This document shows, in pieces, positions 11,201 to 22,800 of a DNA stretch of 64,000 nt. The notes under the pieces were generated by a model. It was given only the letters and a program-made list of their open reading frames with translations. It made no database searches and was not told the DNA's origin. Position 1 is the first letter of the stretch. Each line of letters begins with the position of its first letter. The position numbers and the translations under genes were made by a program. This stretch comes from Symbiodinium natans. Lineage: Eukaryota > Sar > Dinophyceae > Suessiales > Symbiodiniaceae. The stretch covers positions 1 to 64,000 of the forward strand of contig CAJNDS010000835.1 in NCBI GenBank assembly GCA_905221605.1. The letters are read 5' to 3'.

Positions 11201-14200
11201 GCCAGCGATCACGGTCTGGAAAAGCAGCAAATTTGCCCGCATGACCGAAGACGTGGCGTCGAAGCACAAGTCGCCACAGCCCGCAAAATCCGGGTTTGAG
11301 TGGATCAGCGGGTGTAACATTTCAACCATCAACATAGCCCAAAGAGTCATGACCACGAAGCAGAGGAGGAAGGACCAGAGAAGAGCCTGGTGGAAGGGGG
11401 GCGGCATGTGCATCCAACATGTGCATCCGGACATCCGGATCCATGACGCAAAGAGTCAAACAAATTAAACTCCACTTCACATGTCGCACGCCAAGTTTGA
11501 GAAAAATTGGTGGCTAAGCGCTTTTCTCGTTGCGAAGCCCTGCTCTAGCTCAAAGGCCCTGTGTGTAAGGCACTCGCAACCAGGAGCAGAAACCAGCATG
11601 TGTCCGTGCAGGTCATACACACAGACGGCCTTGCTCATGTGCCCATATATGGGTCACACAACCTGTGGTGTTTGCCTCTCGACGGTGCGCTGGCACTCTA
11701 GGAGTACCCGAAGCCAACATTTCGTCTTCTTGTGAGACATGGAGGGAGATGCCGTGCATAAGAGATTCGAAGAGCCCATGCTATACAGTACATGGAGAGG
11801 CATGCAGTGGCATGGGACCTCAGGCAAGAGGAGATGAGATCGCCGGGCCGTCGAAGCAGGGCGAGGCCGATTGACTCTAGGCCGCATGTTACACTCCTGA
11901 GTCACCTCGCCCCGGTTACATTTGTCTGTCCTGTGCGGAAAGCTGTCGCGCTCTTTGAACGCTCCCATGAAACGGCGTGGTCCTTGAAGTCTCGGTGGGC
12001 TCTTGGGGGGTGCTTTGAGACTTCCCTCGAGGGATGATCTTCGTGCTGTCTGGCGGGATTGGAGTGGTCCCGGTGCACGTTGGACATGCTCTTGGGCCAT
12101 TGGAGTGCTCTTTCGTTTGTGGTCACCCACTGTTCGGGGTCTACACTGGCATAATGACCAACCCTAAACCCTAAACCCTAAACCCTAAACCCTAAACCAC
12201 CAATGTCCTTACAAAGCATCAGCACGCCACGCAGTTGGGGAAGCCAGAGCATGGCAAGGAAACGTAAGGGAATCGCTTCGGGCTCGGGGCCCTCGCGCCT
12301 TAATCAGCACCAAAAGCATCCCCAATGTTCAAGAAGCTCCCATACCCGAAACCCTAACATTCTGAAACACCTGAGGCCCTAAACCCTAAACCCTAAACCC
12401 TAAACCCTAAACCCTAAACCCTAAACCCTAAACCCTAAACCCGAAACCCTAAACCCTAAACCCTAAACCCTAAACCCTAAACCCTAACCCTAAACCCTAA
12501 ACCCTAAACGCCCCAATGTTTCGGTCCCCTGGCCGCCTTGAAGCAGGTCGACATCATAATCGCCAGCTTCTGTAGCTCTTTCAAGGATCGGCTCTTCCGC
12601 AACAAACGCATCCTAGTGGCTCGCTTCTGAGGACTCCAGGGTCTAGGGGTTCGGGGGTTTAGGGTTTTACACGGGTTTAGGGTGGGTTTTGGGGGGGGTT
12701 TAGGGCCCTTTTCTTACTTCTTTTAAGGATCGAGGATTGAACACCAGGCGCATCCGGTGCTTCGCTTTTAAGAGCCCTCTCTGCCCAATCGCAAGCTCTG
12801 GGAAGTGGGTTTTGCCCCACAATCCATCTCGAGGCTTTGGGTTCAGAGATCAGGCTTCAGGGTTGAGGGTTTGGGGGTGAAGGGGCCGGAAATGCCGACC
12901 GCTCCAACCGATTGCTTGAGAAGCGTCAACCTACTGATGCGCACCAAGCGCAGGGCACGCAGGAGACTCATCTTGCCAACCTCCACGGGCAAGGTGGCAA
13001 CACAGGCTTTGGGGGGGGGGGGGGGGGGGGGGGCCCTAAACCCAGTTGGAGGTCCCTATCGTGGTGAAGCCCTTACAGCTTAGGGCACTGGACCAAAGAA
13101 AGAGCCCCCCAAATTACAACAGCAAGGCTGCTGCTGGCAGTAGGGGCGGCCTCTTCGGGAGGTAGCATCTGCGACATCAAGATCTCGGCATAGCCGCACA
13201 TCACGATGATCAAGTCCAGCAATGGGCTCCAACTCAGAAAGATACGCGGTCCACCGACGTAGATCATGGCCAGAAGCTCGGCCGTGTACATGCAGAGGCA
13301 GAGGTCGGATAGGAGCAGCACGGCGCGCGGCGCCGAGCTGCCATTTGCGCGCGAGTCGACGTCTACAACCGTCACGCATGCATCCACGAGGATGACCAGG
13401 GCCATGACGTTCATGAGCTGCGTGCTTTGGAGGATCTTCGAGAGTTTCCCTCTGCATCCTCCGCTCCGGGCGTGGAGCTCGGGCGTCTTCGATCTCACGA
13501 ACTCGCTGTTCACCTTGGACTGTCAGCCACATGGGGGGGGCGTTCCCGAAACTTGGGGGGGTGCCTTCTTGGGTGAGTCCTTATGAGAAGGGGATCCTAA
13601 CAGTTTAGGGATCTATATTGCGGGTCCACGAGTTCCTCGGCTGCACTCCTTGCAGTGCTCCCAATGCTTTCCATGCCTGGTTCATATTCGGGCTTGGGGA
13701 TGTTTTAGGGATGTTTAGGGATGCTCAGGGATGTTTAAGGATTCTGAGTACAGTGAAGTTTGGGGCTTAAGGTTTAGGGTTTGAGCTTAGGGGTTGAGAG
13801 TGCTGGGAAGCTCCAATCCCAAATTTCTGAACCTCCCCCCCCAAACCCCGACATCGACCGATCCAGTCGCTGCGCGATCGAAAACTCCGGAAACCCAAAC
13901 ATCCCCAAACGTGGCATTCCCGCGCCCCCCTAACAACCCTCAACATTGAAACATTCCGCTATCGTTAGGAAGGAGGGAATGAATCCCGACTCATGTCTTT
14001 CAAATGACTTACAACCAGGGTTCTTCAAAGTAAGCCATACAGGGCAAAACTGGCTCCAAACAATTCCCAGTTCTTGTGCGGCCCTAAAACTCCCTCAAAC
14101 CCTAAACCCTCCAACCCTGAACATGAACCCTAAACCCTAAACCCTCCAACCCTGAACCCTACACCCTCCCAAGCCTCGCTTTTCTGCAGATTCAGGCACG

Positions 14201-16418
14201 TTGACCATGCTCTTCCGAGAAGGGCTTCCCTCGCCCGAGCGGCCGGCGGGCGAGCCGATCTGCCGGGGCGATCCTTGGCGGGTTTAGGGTTTAGGGTTTA
14301 GGGTTCAGGGTTTAGGGTTTAGGGTTTAGGATTAGACTTGAAGGTTGCAGGGGCTTTCAGGGGTTTAGAGGGCTTCCGCAGTCGTGCTCGGCGCGCCTCG
14401 GCCCAAAAAACACACTCCCGAGCCGCGTTGTCAGCGACTGAATCAACAGATCCTCCCCCGTTGCAGTGGCATTTCGGGTTTAGGGGTTTAGGGTTTAGGG
14501 TTTAGGGCCTTTAGGGTTTAGGGTTTAGGGCTTAGAATTTAGGGTTTAGGGTTTAGGGTTTAGGGTTTAGGGTTTAGGGTTTAGGGTTTAGGCTCCACCT
14601 TAAGAACCCCGAAACGAAGAAACTCCTCTTGTTGAATGGCTCTGATTCTGAAAAAGCCCTGTAGGAAGTTTAAGGTAGCCAACAGCAAGGTAGGATTTGG
14701 GTTCTTGAGGTAAACCCGAAGCCCTACGTCAAGGGGTCATGGGACCCAAGCCTCCCAACCTAGACTCCTCCAGCAACCCTAAACCCTAAACCCTAAACCC
14801 TAAACCCTCATTATTAGCCGGACCCTGCCCTGGGCGACCTTCAAAATCACTAAGATGATAGAAGCGGGATTGCAAGACATGAACATCACAAAAACCCCTT
14901 CAAAAAAAACAATTGAGACTCCATTGAACTTCAAGAAAAAAACAGCCAATGATCTGAAAACCGCCGCACTCGGGCTTCGGGTCCCTAAACCCTAACCCCT
15001 AAACCCTAGGTTTATAATTGGGGGGGAGGGGAAGGGATTAAACGCCATGAAGCGCAATGATGTTGCAAGCTCAATGCTCGAGAATCCGAGGAGTTGGGGG
15101 GGGGCCCTAAACCCTAAACCCTGCAAGATGCTGATTTGGTCATGGGGATGCGGGAGCCCGAACCTAACCCTAAACCCTAAACCCTAAACCCCAAACCTTA
15201 AAGAGAAACCCAGGCACCAGTTCGGCTCCCCCCAATTGCATCCCGCAGCTGGGCGAGTCGGGTGGCCTCTTCGGCAGGGGATCTTGGGAGATGGCAGGGC
15301 TTTTCGGGGCTTACATTTTATGGGGTTTATTGCTCTTTGTAGGGCTGATAGGGTCTTATGGGGTTTATAGGGTTGATGGGGTTTGTGGGCTTCGGGTCCG
15401 AGGGCTGAGAAAGTCGTATGACGAGTTTTGGGTGAACAGCGGGCCATCGGTCTGCGGGTTAGGGTTCGGGTTTAGGGTTTTAGGATTTGGGGTTTAGGGT
15501 TTTAGGCTTTCAGGGTTTCAGGGTTTGGGGTTTCGGGTTTAGGGTTTTGGGGTTTAGGGTTTAGGGTTTCAGGGTTTTGGGTTTAGGTGTTTGGTCTATG
15601 TTGCGCGGGCGGAGCTTGGATGCAGCAAAGGTAGTCAAGGGATTAGGTATTCAGGGACTATGCAAGGTGTATATAGGGGCTATAATATCGGGGAATGAGA
15701 TTAAGAGGTCCCTCCTTATATCCCTTAGAAAGGCACTTTGAGGCTGACAGGTGCAAGTAAGAGTAGATATAAGTGGGGTTCTACGTAGCGGAACGAATGT
15801 TCTGACTGGGTATAACCTTATTCGCATGCAAAAGTACTTACTACCCAACCTTATAACTACCCATGAACCTTCAAGTATCTTCAAGTAAACCCTCAACCGG
15901 CCTCGTCGCGAAGCTGGTGCGCCTCCATCAGCGACTCGGAACCGGAGACCGAATTAAGTGCAACGAGCTTACCGCTGCAGTCAGCACATGATTCGCTGGC
16001 TAGGACGGAGGGTTAGGGTAGTGCGGGGCCTGGGTCCCTTGTGGTTCTGTAATGGGTTGAGGGTTTAGGGTTGGAACGTGTCTGCTACAAAAAGGTCCTA
16101 GAACAGAACTTGACTTTGGAACATTCCCCTGCCTTTCCCCGGCTTTCCGCGTCCTTTTTCCCCTTCCGTTACCTCTGAAATCTTTCCGCTGCGGGGGGGT
16201 TCATCTCGACTGCGGGCCGAACTACAAGCGTCATAACGTACGGATTCGACTATCAGGATTATGATGCAGGGATTGCACCAAGGGTTGCACCAAACCCTAA
16301 AAGCCTAAACCCCTAAACCCCACCACCCTAACTTAACCACTATCCTAAAGCCCTGATACCCTAAACCGCAAATGGGAACCCCCAGAAGGGCCCCCATGAG
16401 CTCGCGATCAACCCCCAT
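4951..16418 (-). CDS. Single-domain voltage-gated cation channel with EF-hands (spliced gene)
   Basis: Minus-strand gene assembled from small exons with consistent phase. It should be a plasma-membrane or organellar channel passing Ca2+ or Na+ on depolarisation and tuned by Ca2+. In order it has a cytosolic N-terminus, S1-S3, a positively charged S4, the S4-S5 linker, S5, a pore loop with TVIAGDSWG, S6, two EF-hands, the segment EFIGPLSRWARDSKTA then RFVKYNLMKMQAQQEELF, and a coiled-coil tail. Only one six-helix domain is present, as in the EukCat/BacNaV-like single-domain channels of algae, rather than four. A possible start ATG lies at 16418-16416, about 400 bases downstream of the stop of the upstream exonuclease gene. 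The 3' end was not found and may lie below 4951. I infer the family from motifs; ion selectivity is not shown. Confidence 0.85.
5632..5717 (-). CDS. Possible tail exon, Pro/Asp-rich
   Basis: After gcgag| the frame reads AGSPLDFDPVDVIEPPAASS then PTFPAFAK. No domain recognised. The position fits the 3' part of the channel gene, but a separate short gene cannot be excluded. Confidence 0.35.
7165..7248 (-). CDS. Possible channel tail exon
   Basis: Open segment after ccaag| at 7249. The frame that gives a Ser/Asp/Gly-rich peptide (SEGSPSDAGTRSDAG) does not match the phase predicted from the previous exon, so identity and frame are unsettled. Confidence 0.3.
7510..7596. repeat. TTTAGGG/CTTAGGG array
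   Basis: Twelve units with a block of CTTAGGG variants. It lies within an intron of the channel gene. Confidence 0.95.
7648..7747. mobile_element. MITE-1 copy
   Basis: About 100 bp inverted-repeat element: gggatgttccccctact...cagtccttaatcgggat on the left, atcccgatttagggactgctag...ccc on the right. It lies in an intron of the channel gene. Confidence 0.7.
7780..7835 (-). CDS. Channel exon: post-EF helix
   Basis: 56-base exon with ctcag|G acceptor and T|GTGCCT donor. It encodes RFVKYNLMKMQAQQEELF, continuing SKTA from the previous exon in phase. A basic/amphipathic helix of this kind follows the EF-hands in the algal single-domain channels I know. Confidence 0.85.
8480..8720. repeat. Degenerate CCCTAAA tract
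   Basis: About 240 bases of CCCTAAA, CCCCAAA and CCCCCTAAA variants immediately 3' of the EFIGPLSRW exon. An opposite-strand array follows at 8821-8935. Confidence 0.9.
8757..10712 (-). CDS. Channel exons: EF-hand pair and conserved post-EF segment
   Basis: Four exons. 10675-10712 encodes MDSNNDGELAFE, a canonical EF-hand loop (D-N-N-D-G-E). 10139-10207 encodes ELIAGASKDPEFMSRLRVMD and closes with a consensus CAG|GTGAGG. 9269-9331 encodes LQMLFDMVDINGDGMIQP, the second EF-hand loop. 8757-8803 encodes EFIGPLSRWARDSKTA. Donors include two apparent GA sites (GAG|GACCTT, TCG|GACGCC). Ca2+ binding by both loops is expected from their residues. Phase is consistent throughout. Confidence 0.88.
9361..9620. 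repeat. CCCTAAA tract with variant units, then TTTAGGG
   Basis: CCCTAAA/CCCTAAG units, then an AACTTTGAACCC-type variant block, then TTTAGGG units from about 9590. It lies in the intron before the second EF-hand exon. Confidence 0.85.
10975..11386 (-). CDS. Channel exon: S5, pore loop, S6
   Basis: 412-base exon starting after caccag| at 11387. It encodes S5 (ALLWSFLLCFVVMTLWAML), an extracellular loop, the pore helix and selectivity motif LLFQTVIAGDSWG, S6 (LLTLVFGVLNLIVAVVIDMF) and a long post-S6 helix ending KKYLQRLFD. The filter has GDSWG where bacterial NaV channels have LESWA-type filters, so acidic selectivity is kept through Asp. The exon end A|GCGTCC fits phase 1 of the next exon. 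Confidence 0.93.
12367..12510. repeat. Long CCCTAAA array
   Basis: About 20 units, one CCCGAAA variant and one 6-base CCCTAA unit. Located in the intron between the S4-S5 linker and S5 exons. Confidence 0.97.
12537..12612 (-). CDS. Channel exon: end of S4 and S4-S5 linker
   Basis: 76-base exon with a ctag| acceptor and AAG|GCGGCC donor. It encodes MRLLRKSRSLKELQKLAIMM then STCFK, a basic amphipathic linker that fits between S4 and ALLWSFLL of S5. Phase matches both neighbours. Confidence 0.9.
12931..12980 (-). CDS. Channel exon: S4 voltage-sensing helix
   Basis: 50-base exon, GTTGGC...ATCAGTAG|GTTGAC. It encodes VGKMSLLRALRLVRIS, with arginines every third residue as in S4 of voltage-gated channels. 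The downstream exon continues the pattern (R-MRLLRKSR). The intron before it (12981-13150) contains a poly-G run at about 13011-13033. Confidence 0.9.
13151..13513 (-). CDS. Channel exon: S1-S3 of voltage sensor
   Basis: 121-codon exon opened by a caag| acceptor at 13514 and closed by GAG|GCC (GC donor). It encodes a basic juxtamembrane stretch, then three hydrophobic helices: QLMNVMALVILVDACVTVV (S1), RAVLLLSDLCLCMYTAELL (S2, with acidic E) and LLDLIIVMCGYAEILMSQM (S3, with conserved D). The pattern fits a voltage-sensor domain and the exon joins in phase 0 to the S4 exon. Confidence 0.85.
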
Positions 16419-16445
16419 GTCCGAGGCGGGATCCCTCGACCAGTG
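14188..16445 (-). CDS. Channel N-terminal cytosolic exons
   Basis: Candidate exons: 16380-16445 (AG acceptor, then ATG at 16418; MGVDRELMGALLG), 15902-15934 (SLMEAHQLRDE), 15240-15266 (ATRLAQLRD), 14414-14452 (DLLIQSLTTRLGS) and 14188-14259 (IGSPAGRSGEGSPSRKS). Phase is 0 at most joins. Donors are GT or GC. The acceptor about 27 bases before the ATG could be a spliced-leader trans-splice site (inference). Helical Leu/Arg/Gln-rich segments suggest a coiled coil. Individual exons are less certain than the channel core. Confidence 0.5.
14475..14592. repeat. TTTAGGG array
   Basis: Near-perfect array broken by cctttaggg and cttagaa variants. A shorter array is at 14280-14330. Confidence 0.95.
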
Positions 16446-16816
16446 CTGGGCGTTTAAGGGCCCTGGCTGTCAAAGGGCTGCACAACCGCCTCCGGAAAGC
16501 CCCCCTTGCAGGATTTAGGGTTGACGGTTCATAGGGCTTAGAGGATTTGTTTGGGACTTTTCTAGGGCTTGTGTAAGGTTGCTTTGAGGTGATTATCGGG
16601 TTTTCATACGAACTTAGGGATCTTAGGGATGTACCCAGCCACCTAGGCAGGACAGCCCTGTCTGATTGTTCCAGCGATTGAAAGCTTAGGGCTTTAGGGC
16701 TTTCAAAGGCTTAGGGCTTAGAGGGCCTAAGGTTTCACATAGGCCTTGAAAAGTAATGATGCGGGGCACTCCTAGCCTCCCTTCCTACTGCTGAATTCCG
16801 CTCACTTCCGCTCACT

Positions 16817-19800
16817 TCATCTCCTTGGCTCGGGCACCTCGTCGGCGGCTTGCAGAAGTCCTAAACCCTAAACCCTAAACCCTAAACCCTAAACCCTAAA
16901 CCCTAAACCCTAACGGTCTAGGCGATGATGACTCTACGTTTAAGGACTATGCCATAAGGGCCGTACTGCATGCCGCGAGCTTGGCCACAAAGCCCGAAGC
17001 CCCTAAACCCTCCTCAGGCCTAAGGCCTGATACCGAGACGGTATAGGGTATTTAGGGCATTTAGGGCATGTAGGGTATTTAGGGTATTTCGGGCATTTAG
17101 GGTATTTAGGGTATTTAGGGCATTTAGGGTATTTAGGGCATTTAGGGCATTTAGGGTATTTAGGGTCTAGGGTTTAGGGTTTAGGGTTTAGGGTCAGGAC
17201 CCTGGATGCTGCGAAGCACGTCTTCACTCCGCCGGCGACGCTCCTTGGACGAAAGTCGCTTGCCTAAGCCCTAAACCCTAGTCCCGAAACCTGGGCTTTT
17301 GCCTTCTTGGGGGCAAGTGGCATGATGAGAGTGTTGAAGAAGATGATGGGCCCCTTTTGGGTCTCCAATATGCTTAACAGCCCCGCCCAAAAAAGAAAAC
17401 CTCGAAAACCTCAAAAGCCTTAGATCCCGAAAACTGATTACAGTACGGTAAAGGGATCGGTGGCAGGGATGCTCCCGTTGCCAGGGCCCGAGTACTTGTT
17501 GCAAGGTTCAGTGTGCCGAGATCCTGTTTTGACACTGCTTGGTGTTTTTGCGAACCTCCCAGGCGTTTCAGCACTGTGTCCAGACAAGCTGCAGTGCTCC
17601 TCATGTGGGCAGTTGTCTACACTGGGGTCTCTTTTCAAACCCTTCTTACAAGGTGCTGCGCAGCATGGGAAGCTGAAGGAGGGAACCTGGTTTCGGGAGA
17701 TACCCGTGTAACAACACCGACTCATTGCAAAGGGCACCTGTTGGTGAGTCACGGGCCCCAGATGAAACCCCAACACCCAAACCCTACTCAGAACCTTAAA
17801 CCTCGAACCAGGACCCTAAACCCTAAACCCTAAACCCTAAACCCCCAAACTCCTGACTCATGGATCGCTGTCCAGGAAGTCCCGTATCCTCCCCGACTGG
17901 GCGCACGGGCGCTCGTCGTACACCACATCGACGCCCTCCTCGTCCTCCTAGAGAAGCTGCTTCGGTGGGAAGCTGCGATCCCCCTCCCGCTGCCTCTTCG
18001 CGACTGTATCCAGCCACGAGAGTGGGCACCGTAAACCCTAAATCCGACAAACCGAAACCCTATACCCTAAAAACCTAAACCCTAAACCCTAATGCAGCTT
18101 GTCAAGAGGCCAGAGCATTGACCCAAATCCTGAGGCAACCGGTTGAACTCTTCTCATGAGGAACCCATCTTCAAAAGCCTAAACCCCAAACCCTAAATCC
18201 TAAACCCATCTTCAATGACTCCCTTTTGCCTCCCTTTTGGGCCTCTTAGACCTTCCCACTTGTAAAGTCCCCTAGCTAATCGCGCCTCGGTCCACGCGAA
18301 CCCATCGAACTCGTTCTCCGCGATTTCGGCCTTCACGGCCGTGTACCTGCCCAGGCTCAGGTTGGTTAGTTTAGCGTCTCGGGTCTAGGGTCTAGGGTTT
18401 AGGGCTCTGGTTAGTCTAGGGTTTGGGGTTCAGGGCTTGGGATGTAGAGTTTGAGGCTGACTCATGGGTCAAGTGTCCGGCGCACTTCTTGTGGTAGGGC
18501 GACACGGCAAACAAGGCATAGTCGATTGGAACCTGGGACGTCAAGGACCATTTCATTAGGGTTGTGGGGCATTCCTGGATCGGTGCTGCGCACAAAAGAA
18601 GTCAACTTAAGATGCCAACCGTGTTCGTAGGGATGATCACGATCCTCGGATTGCAACGAGCGCGTCCACGACGCTACATGCAAAACCTCGCGGCCCATGC
18701 AAGCCTGCATAGAAGCCTGAGCAACTTCGCTATATGGAGCAGCCTGCTTTTGAACTTACCCATGACTAAAGCATGTTCATTTAGCCAGATTCCTGCTTCG
18801 ACCCCTGAAGGCCCTTGCACGAATTCTATAACCAAGTTAGAGCCTGGTTAGTCAAAGCTGTGCCCTCTTTTTCCGGGGTGGGGGGGCTGGGGGGGGGGGG
18901 CGGCTTGGGGGGGGGATCTCTTCAGAATTACTCGAACTCCTCTTGAAACTTCAGGGTGGTGGACCCTGACATGGGCGACCGAAGCTGCGCCGGACAAGCG
19001 TCGGGATGCAAGAGAGGGTCTGCAACTTCTGGACCTCCAGGCTGCTCCGTGGGCTGCTTGGGGCCACATCGGGGGGTTGCTCCGCAGAGAAGAGGAGCTA
19101 GGGTTTGGGGTTTAGGGTTTAGGGTTTAGGGTTTGGGGTTTAGGGTTGAGATCCTGGAAGGGGGGATGTGGCACCAAAAACTCTTGCGACCGCTCCCCGG
19201 TTGGATGCAGGTGCCGCAGGTCCTTCGGATCCTAAACACCTCGGGCGCAGGGTCTAGCATGCAGCCCCCAGCCTACACCTAAATTTTGGGATGTTCCCCC
19301 TTATACTAACGGTCCTTGGTAGAGTTAGGGATGATAGTAGGGGGTACTACACTCCCTGTTTAGGACTGTTCGTATAAGGGGGAACATTTCTCAACCTAAA
19401 CCCCTACTCTCCCACCCTTTCACCGGAGACCGTCAGAACTTGCGCCTCCTCCTCACTGCCATCTTTCGATCTCCAGGTAATCTGAATGGCGCCTGGCAGT
19501 TCTGTGGGGATTCGATGGCTAACGTCCCAGAGCAACTTGAAAGGAGGGCGCCTTTTCGTGTCTCATGGGGTTCACACCGGTTAAAAAACAAGGGTCAAGA
19601 GGGGAGAACTGCTTCATAGATCTCGGCGGTGAAGCTGAAAATCCCCAATGCCTCCACCCGAACTGAACCCCAACACCCCTAAACCCTAAAGCCTCAACAA
19701 CCCTCAAGCCCTTGAGGCCTTAAGGCGCTAAGCCTCAACACGGTGGCCAAGCCCCAAACCCTAAACCCTAAACCCTAAACCCCAAACCCTAAACCCTACA

Positions 19801-22800
19801 GCCCGCCCAACCTCGGCCGAGCCATTCCCAGTTGTCAGGCAGGAGCCTGGCAATGGACCCGAAGGAAAAGCCGGTTCAGGGGTTTTAGGGTTGTGGGGCT
19901 TTAGGGTTTAGGGAGGGTGTAGGGGTTCAGGAGTTTAGGGTTTAAGGCTTAAACTTTTAAGGTTTAGGGGGTTCGGGGCTTAGGAGTCTGGTGGTTTGAG
20001 CCAGCCACTCCAATGCTTGCCCTAAGTTTCCTAAAAGTACGGAGAAAAAGACTGGCCAGGCACTCACTTGACTCAAGGTACAAAGCACGGAAGCAGAAGC
20101 ACACCCTACACCCTAAAGACCCTAAAATGCTGCAAGCAGTGAGAACAACGGTGTTGTTCACACTCGCAGGAAGGGGACCTCAAACCATGAGGATCCTTGT
20201 ATGATCTAAGGAAACGGAAGAAGTAGGAAAGGAAGATGCCTTGAACCACACGGATCACTTCAATCAGGGGATGGACAGTACGACTAAGCGTGGTTCAGAG
20301 ATACTTGGTTTTCCCACCTCCGAAAAAAACTAGGGCTCATAGTCGCAGGGTGCAGGTTATTTGGGGGGGGACCCAAAAACACGCATACAATGCGCCCAAC
20401 TGTAACTAAAACTGCCCCTATCCAAATCCCAAACCCCAAACCCTAAATCTCGAGCCTTGAGATACGCTCAGGCACCAGCAAGACTGGCGCCTCCTACTCT
20501 AAGACACGGCGATTCAGAGCTTTTGGGGTTGCACGCCCATTTCCTTCTGAACCCTCAGCCCTGAACCCTAAGCCCTGAACCCTAGTGTTGAGGGTTTAGG
20601 GTTCAGGGTTCAGGGAACCCTAAACTCTAAACCCTAAACCCGAAATAAAGCTCTCGGCAAACGCAGGGCGAAGAAGCAGTTCGTCATCGACGCCTGGAGG
20701 GCTTGCGACACTCATCAAGTCTGTAGGGTTCAGGGTCGAGGTTCCCCAAACCCAAACCCTGAACCCTAAACCCTAAACCCCAGACCAACGAGTTTGGGGC
20801 TTGCAGGCTTGGGGCTTTAGGGTTTACGGTTTAGGGCTTGAGGGGCTTAGGGAGTTTAAGGGTTTGGGGTTTAGGGTTTGGGGTGTGCTTAAATAGGGAG
20901 CCCGAAGATAGAACCACCCCCGTTGAGACTGAGTCGCAAGTTCGGCCCTGGAGTGGTGCGGCGGAGGGGGATGAAGGGGACGGGCCGACTAAAGACTTTC
21001 TCCACTGAAATCCCCTAAACCCAAAAAGCCCAAACCCTAAACCCTAACCCTAAACCCTAACCCTAAACCCTAAACCCTAAAGCCTAACCCCCCCAAACCC
21101 AGGCGGCTCCAGCACCTTCGGACCCAGGAAACATTCAGGTCATGCTTGGCCCTGGACCATTCTGGAAGAGCTCCACGTTATCCTCCTTTGCAGAACTGGA
21201 TGAGGGTTTAGGGTTTAGGGTTTAGGGTTTAGGGTTTAGGGTTTAGGGTTTAGGGTTCAGGGTTTAGGGTTTAGGGTCCCCTGTGGGGTGCCCCTAAGCA
21301 TCAAACCTCCCAAAAGGGCAACGACATGATGACATGGGTGCTGCATCCGGCCCCCAAAGCCTGAAGCACCCAAAACCCTCAAACAAAACACCCTAAACCC
21401 TAAACCCTATACCCTATAACCCTGAACCCTGTAACCCTAGAACCCTAAACCCGGCGCATCTCCTGCGCGGAAGCGCGGCAAAGCACCACCTTGCCTGAGC
21501 CAAGGAAGAGATGCTATGCACAACGATCCCTACCCTAAACCCGACAACTCTATATGAATCCCTGAGACCCTAAGACCATAAGAAGACCCTGAAGCCCAAA
21601 GTCACTAAGACCCTAAAACCCTAAGACCCCTAAACCCCTAATAAGCCCTAACCACAGCAAACGCAAAAAAAAAAAACACTCTTCAACAAAGCCCCAGTTG
21701 CTCTCTCGTCCAAGCTGCGAGCAGTAGACCTCAGGCCCCAAGTTGCCAGTTGTTCTCCATTTAGGGGTTTCCGAAGATAGGGGTACCCCTTGTTGCGGGT
21801 CCCTGTAGGGGGGATTCTATACTATTTGGGGTATAAAAGGGGCCACCCTTGGGAAATGCAGGGATTGAGGGTTGACGAGATCTCACCCAAGGTAGGAGGC
21901 AAAACGACATCCCCACCTGAGCCTTAAGAACCCTGAATCGTGAACCCTTCTACAGCCCGAATTGCCCTCGCTTAGTGACGATTCTGGGTTCCGGTCTGTC
22001 AGTGAGTCGCCATCGCGCTCGTTGCGCGTCATGGATAAGATGGTCCCCACAGTGTAGCACCAGGACTGGGATGGTTTAGGTTTAGGGTTTTGGTAGCACC
22101 AGGACCGAGAATTGGACAGAGTTTGGGTTTGGGTTGCAAGGTCTGGGGCTTCATTGCATTGTCAGGTTGATACTTTTGCGTCCACCAAAGCCAGATCGTC
22201 CAACATAACTATTTTTGTCACATGTTCGTGCACATTTTGAACGGCGTCGGCAGTAAATTTGTGTGCCGAACTTTTACGCGACAGCTGGGCGGACATGTTG
22301 CGACAACATGTATCTGCATCGTGCTTTGTGCTATTCGTCGCAATATTTTCGCAACCCCGGGTACAGGCCTAAAACGTAGGTGCAAAGCTTGGGACGCAAT
22401 TCGTTCGCAATGTTCGGTGCAAACTAACTTCTTCTCAACTTAAATGGTTGGTGTGTAACGGGGAAAACTTCTCACAATGTTGGGTGTAGTAAATCTTGCA
22501 ATAACACGGCTGATTCCAGCGTTCTTAGAGACGCTTGGCCGGTGCGACAGTAACGAGAAGCACCCACACAGTTCCAGGATGTTCCAAGCACACCCATGCC
22601 GAACGTCCTCATTGACTCATGAGGGAAACTGTTCGTTGAAGACTCGTCATGGAACTGAAATGCATCCTGAATATGGTTACCCTCACTCTGCAAACCGGAC
22701 AGAACCCTGTAGGACCCTAAGAACCTTAAACCCTAAACTCTGCCAACCGAATCTTACAGATTGGGGACTGACCAAACCTTAAAAGGGTCGATGGTCCACA

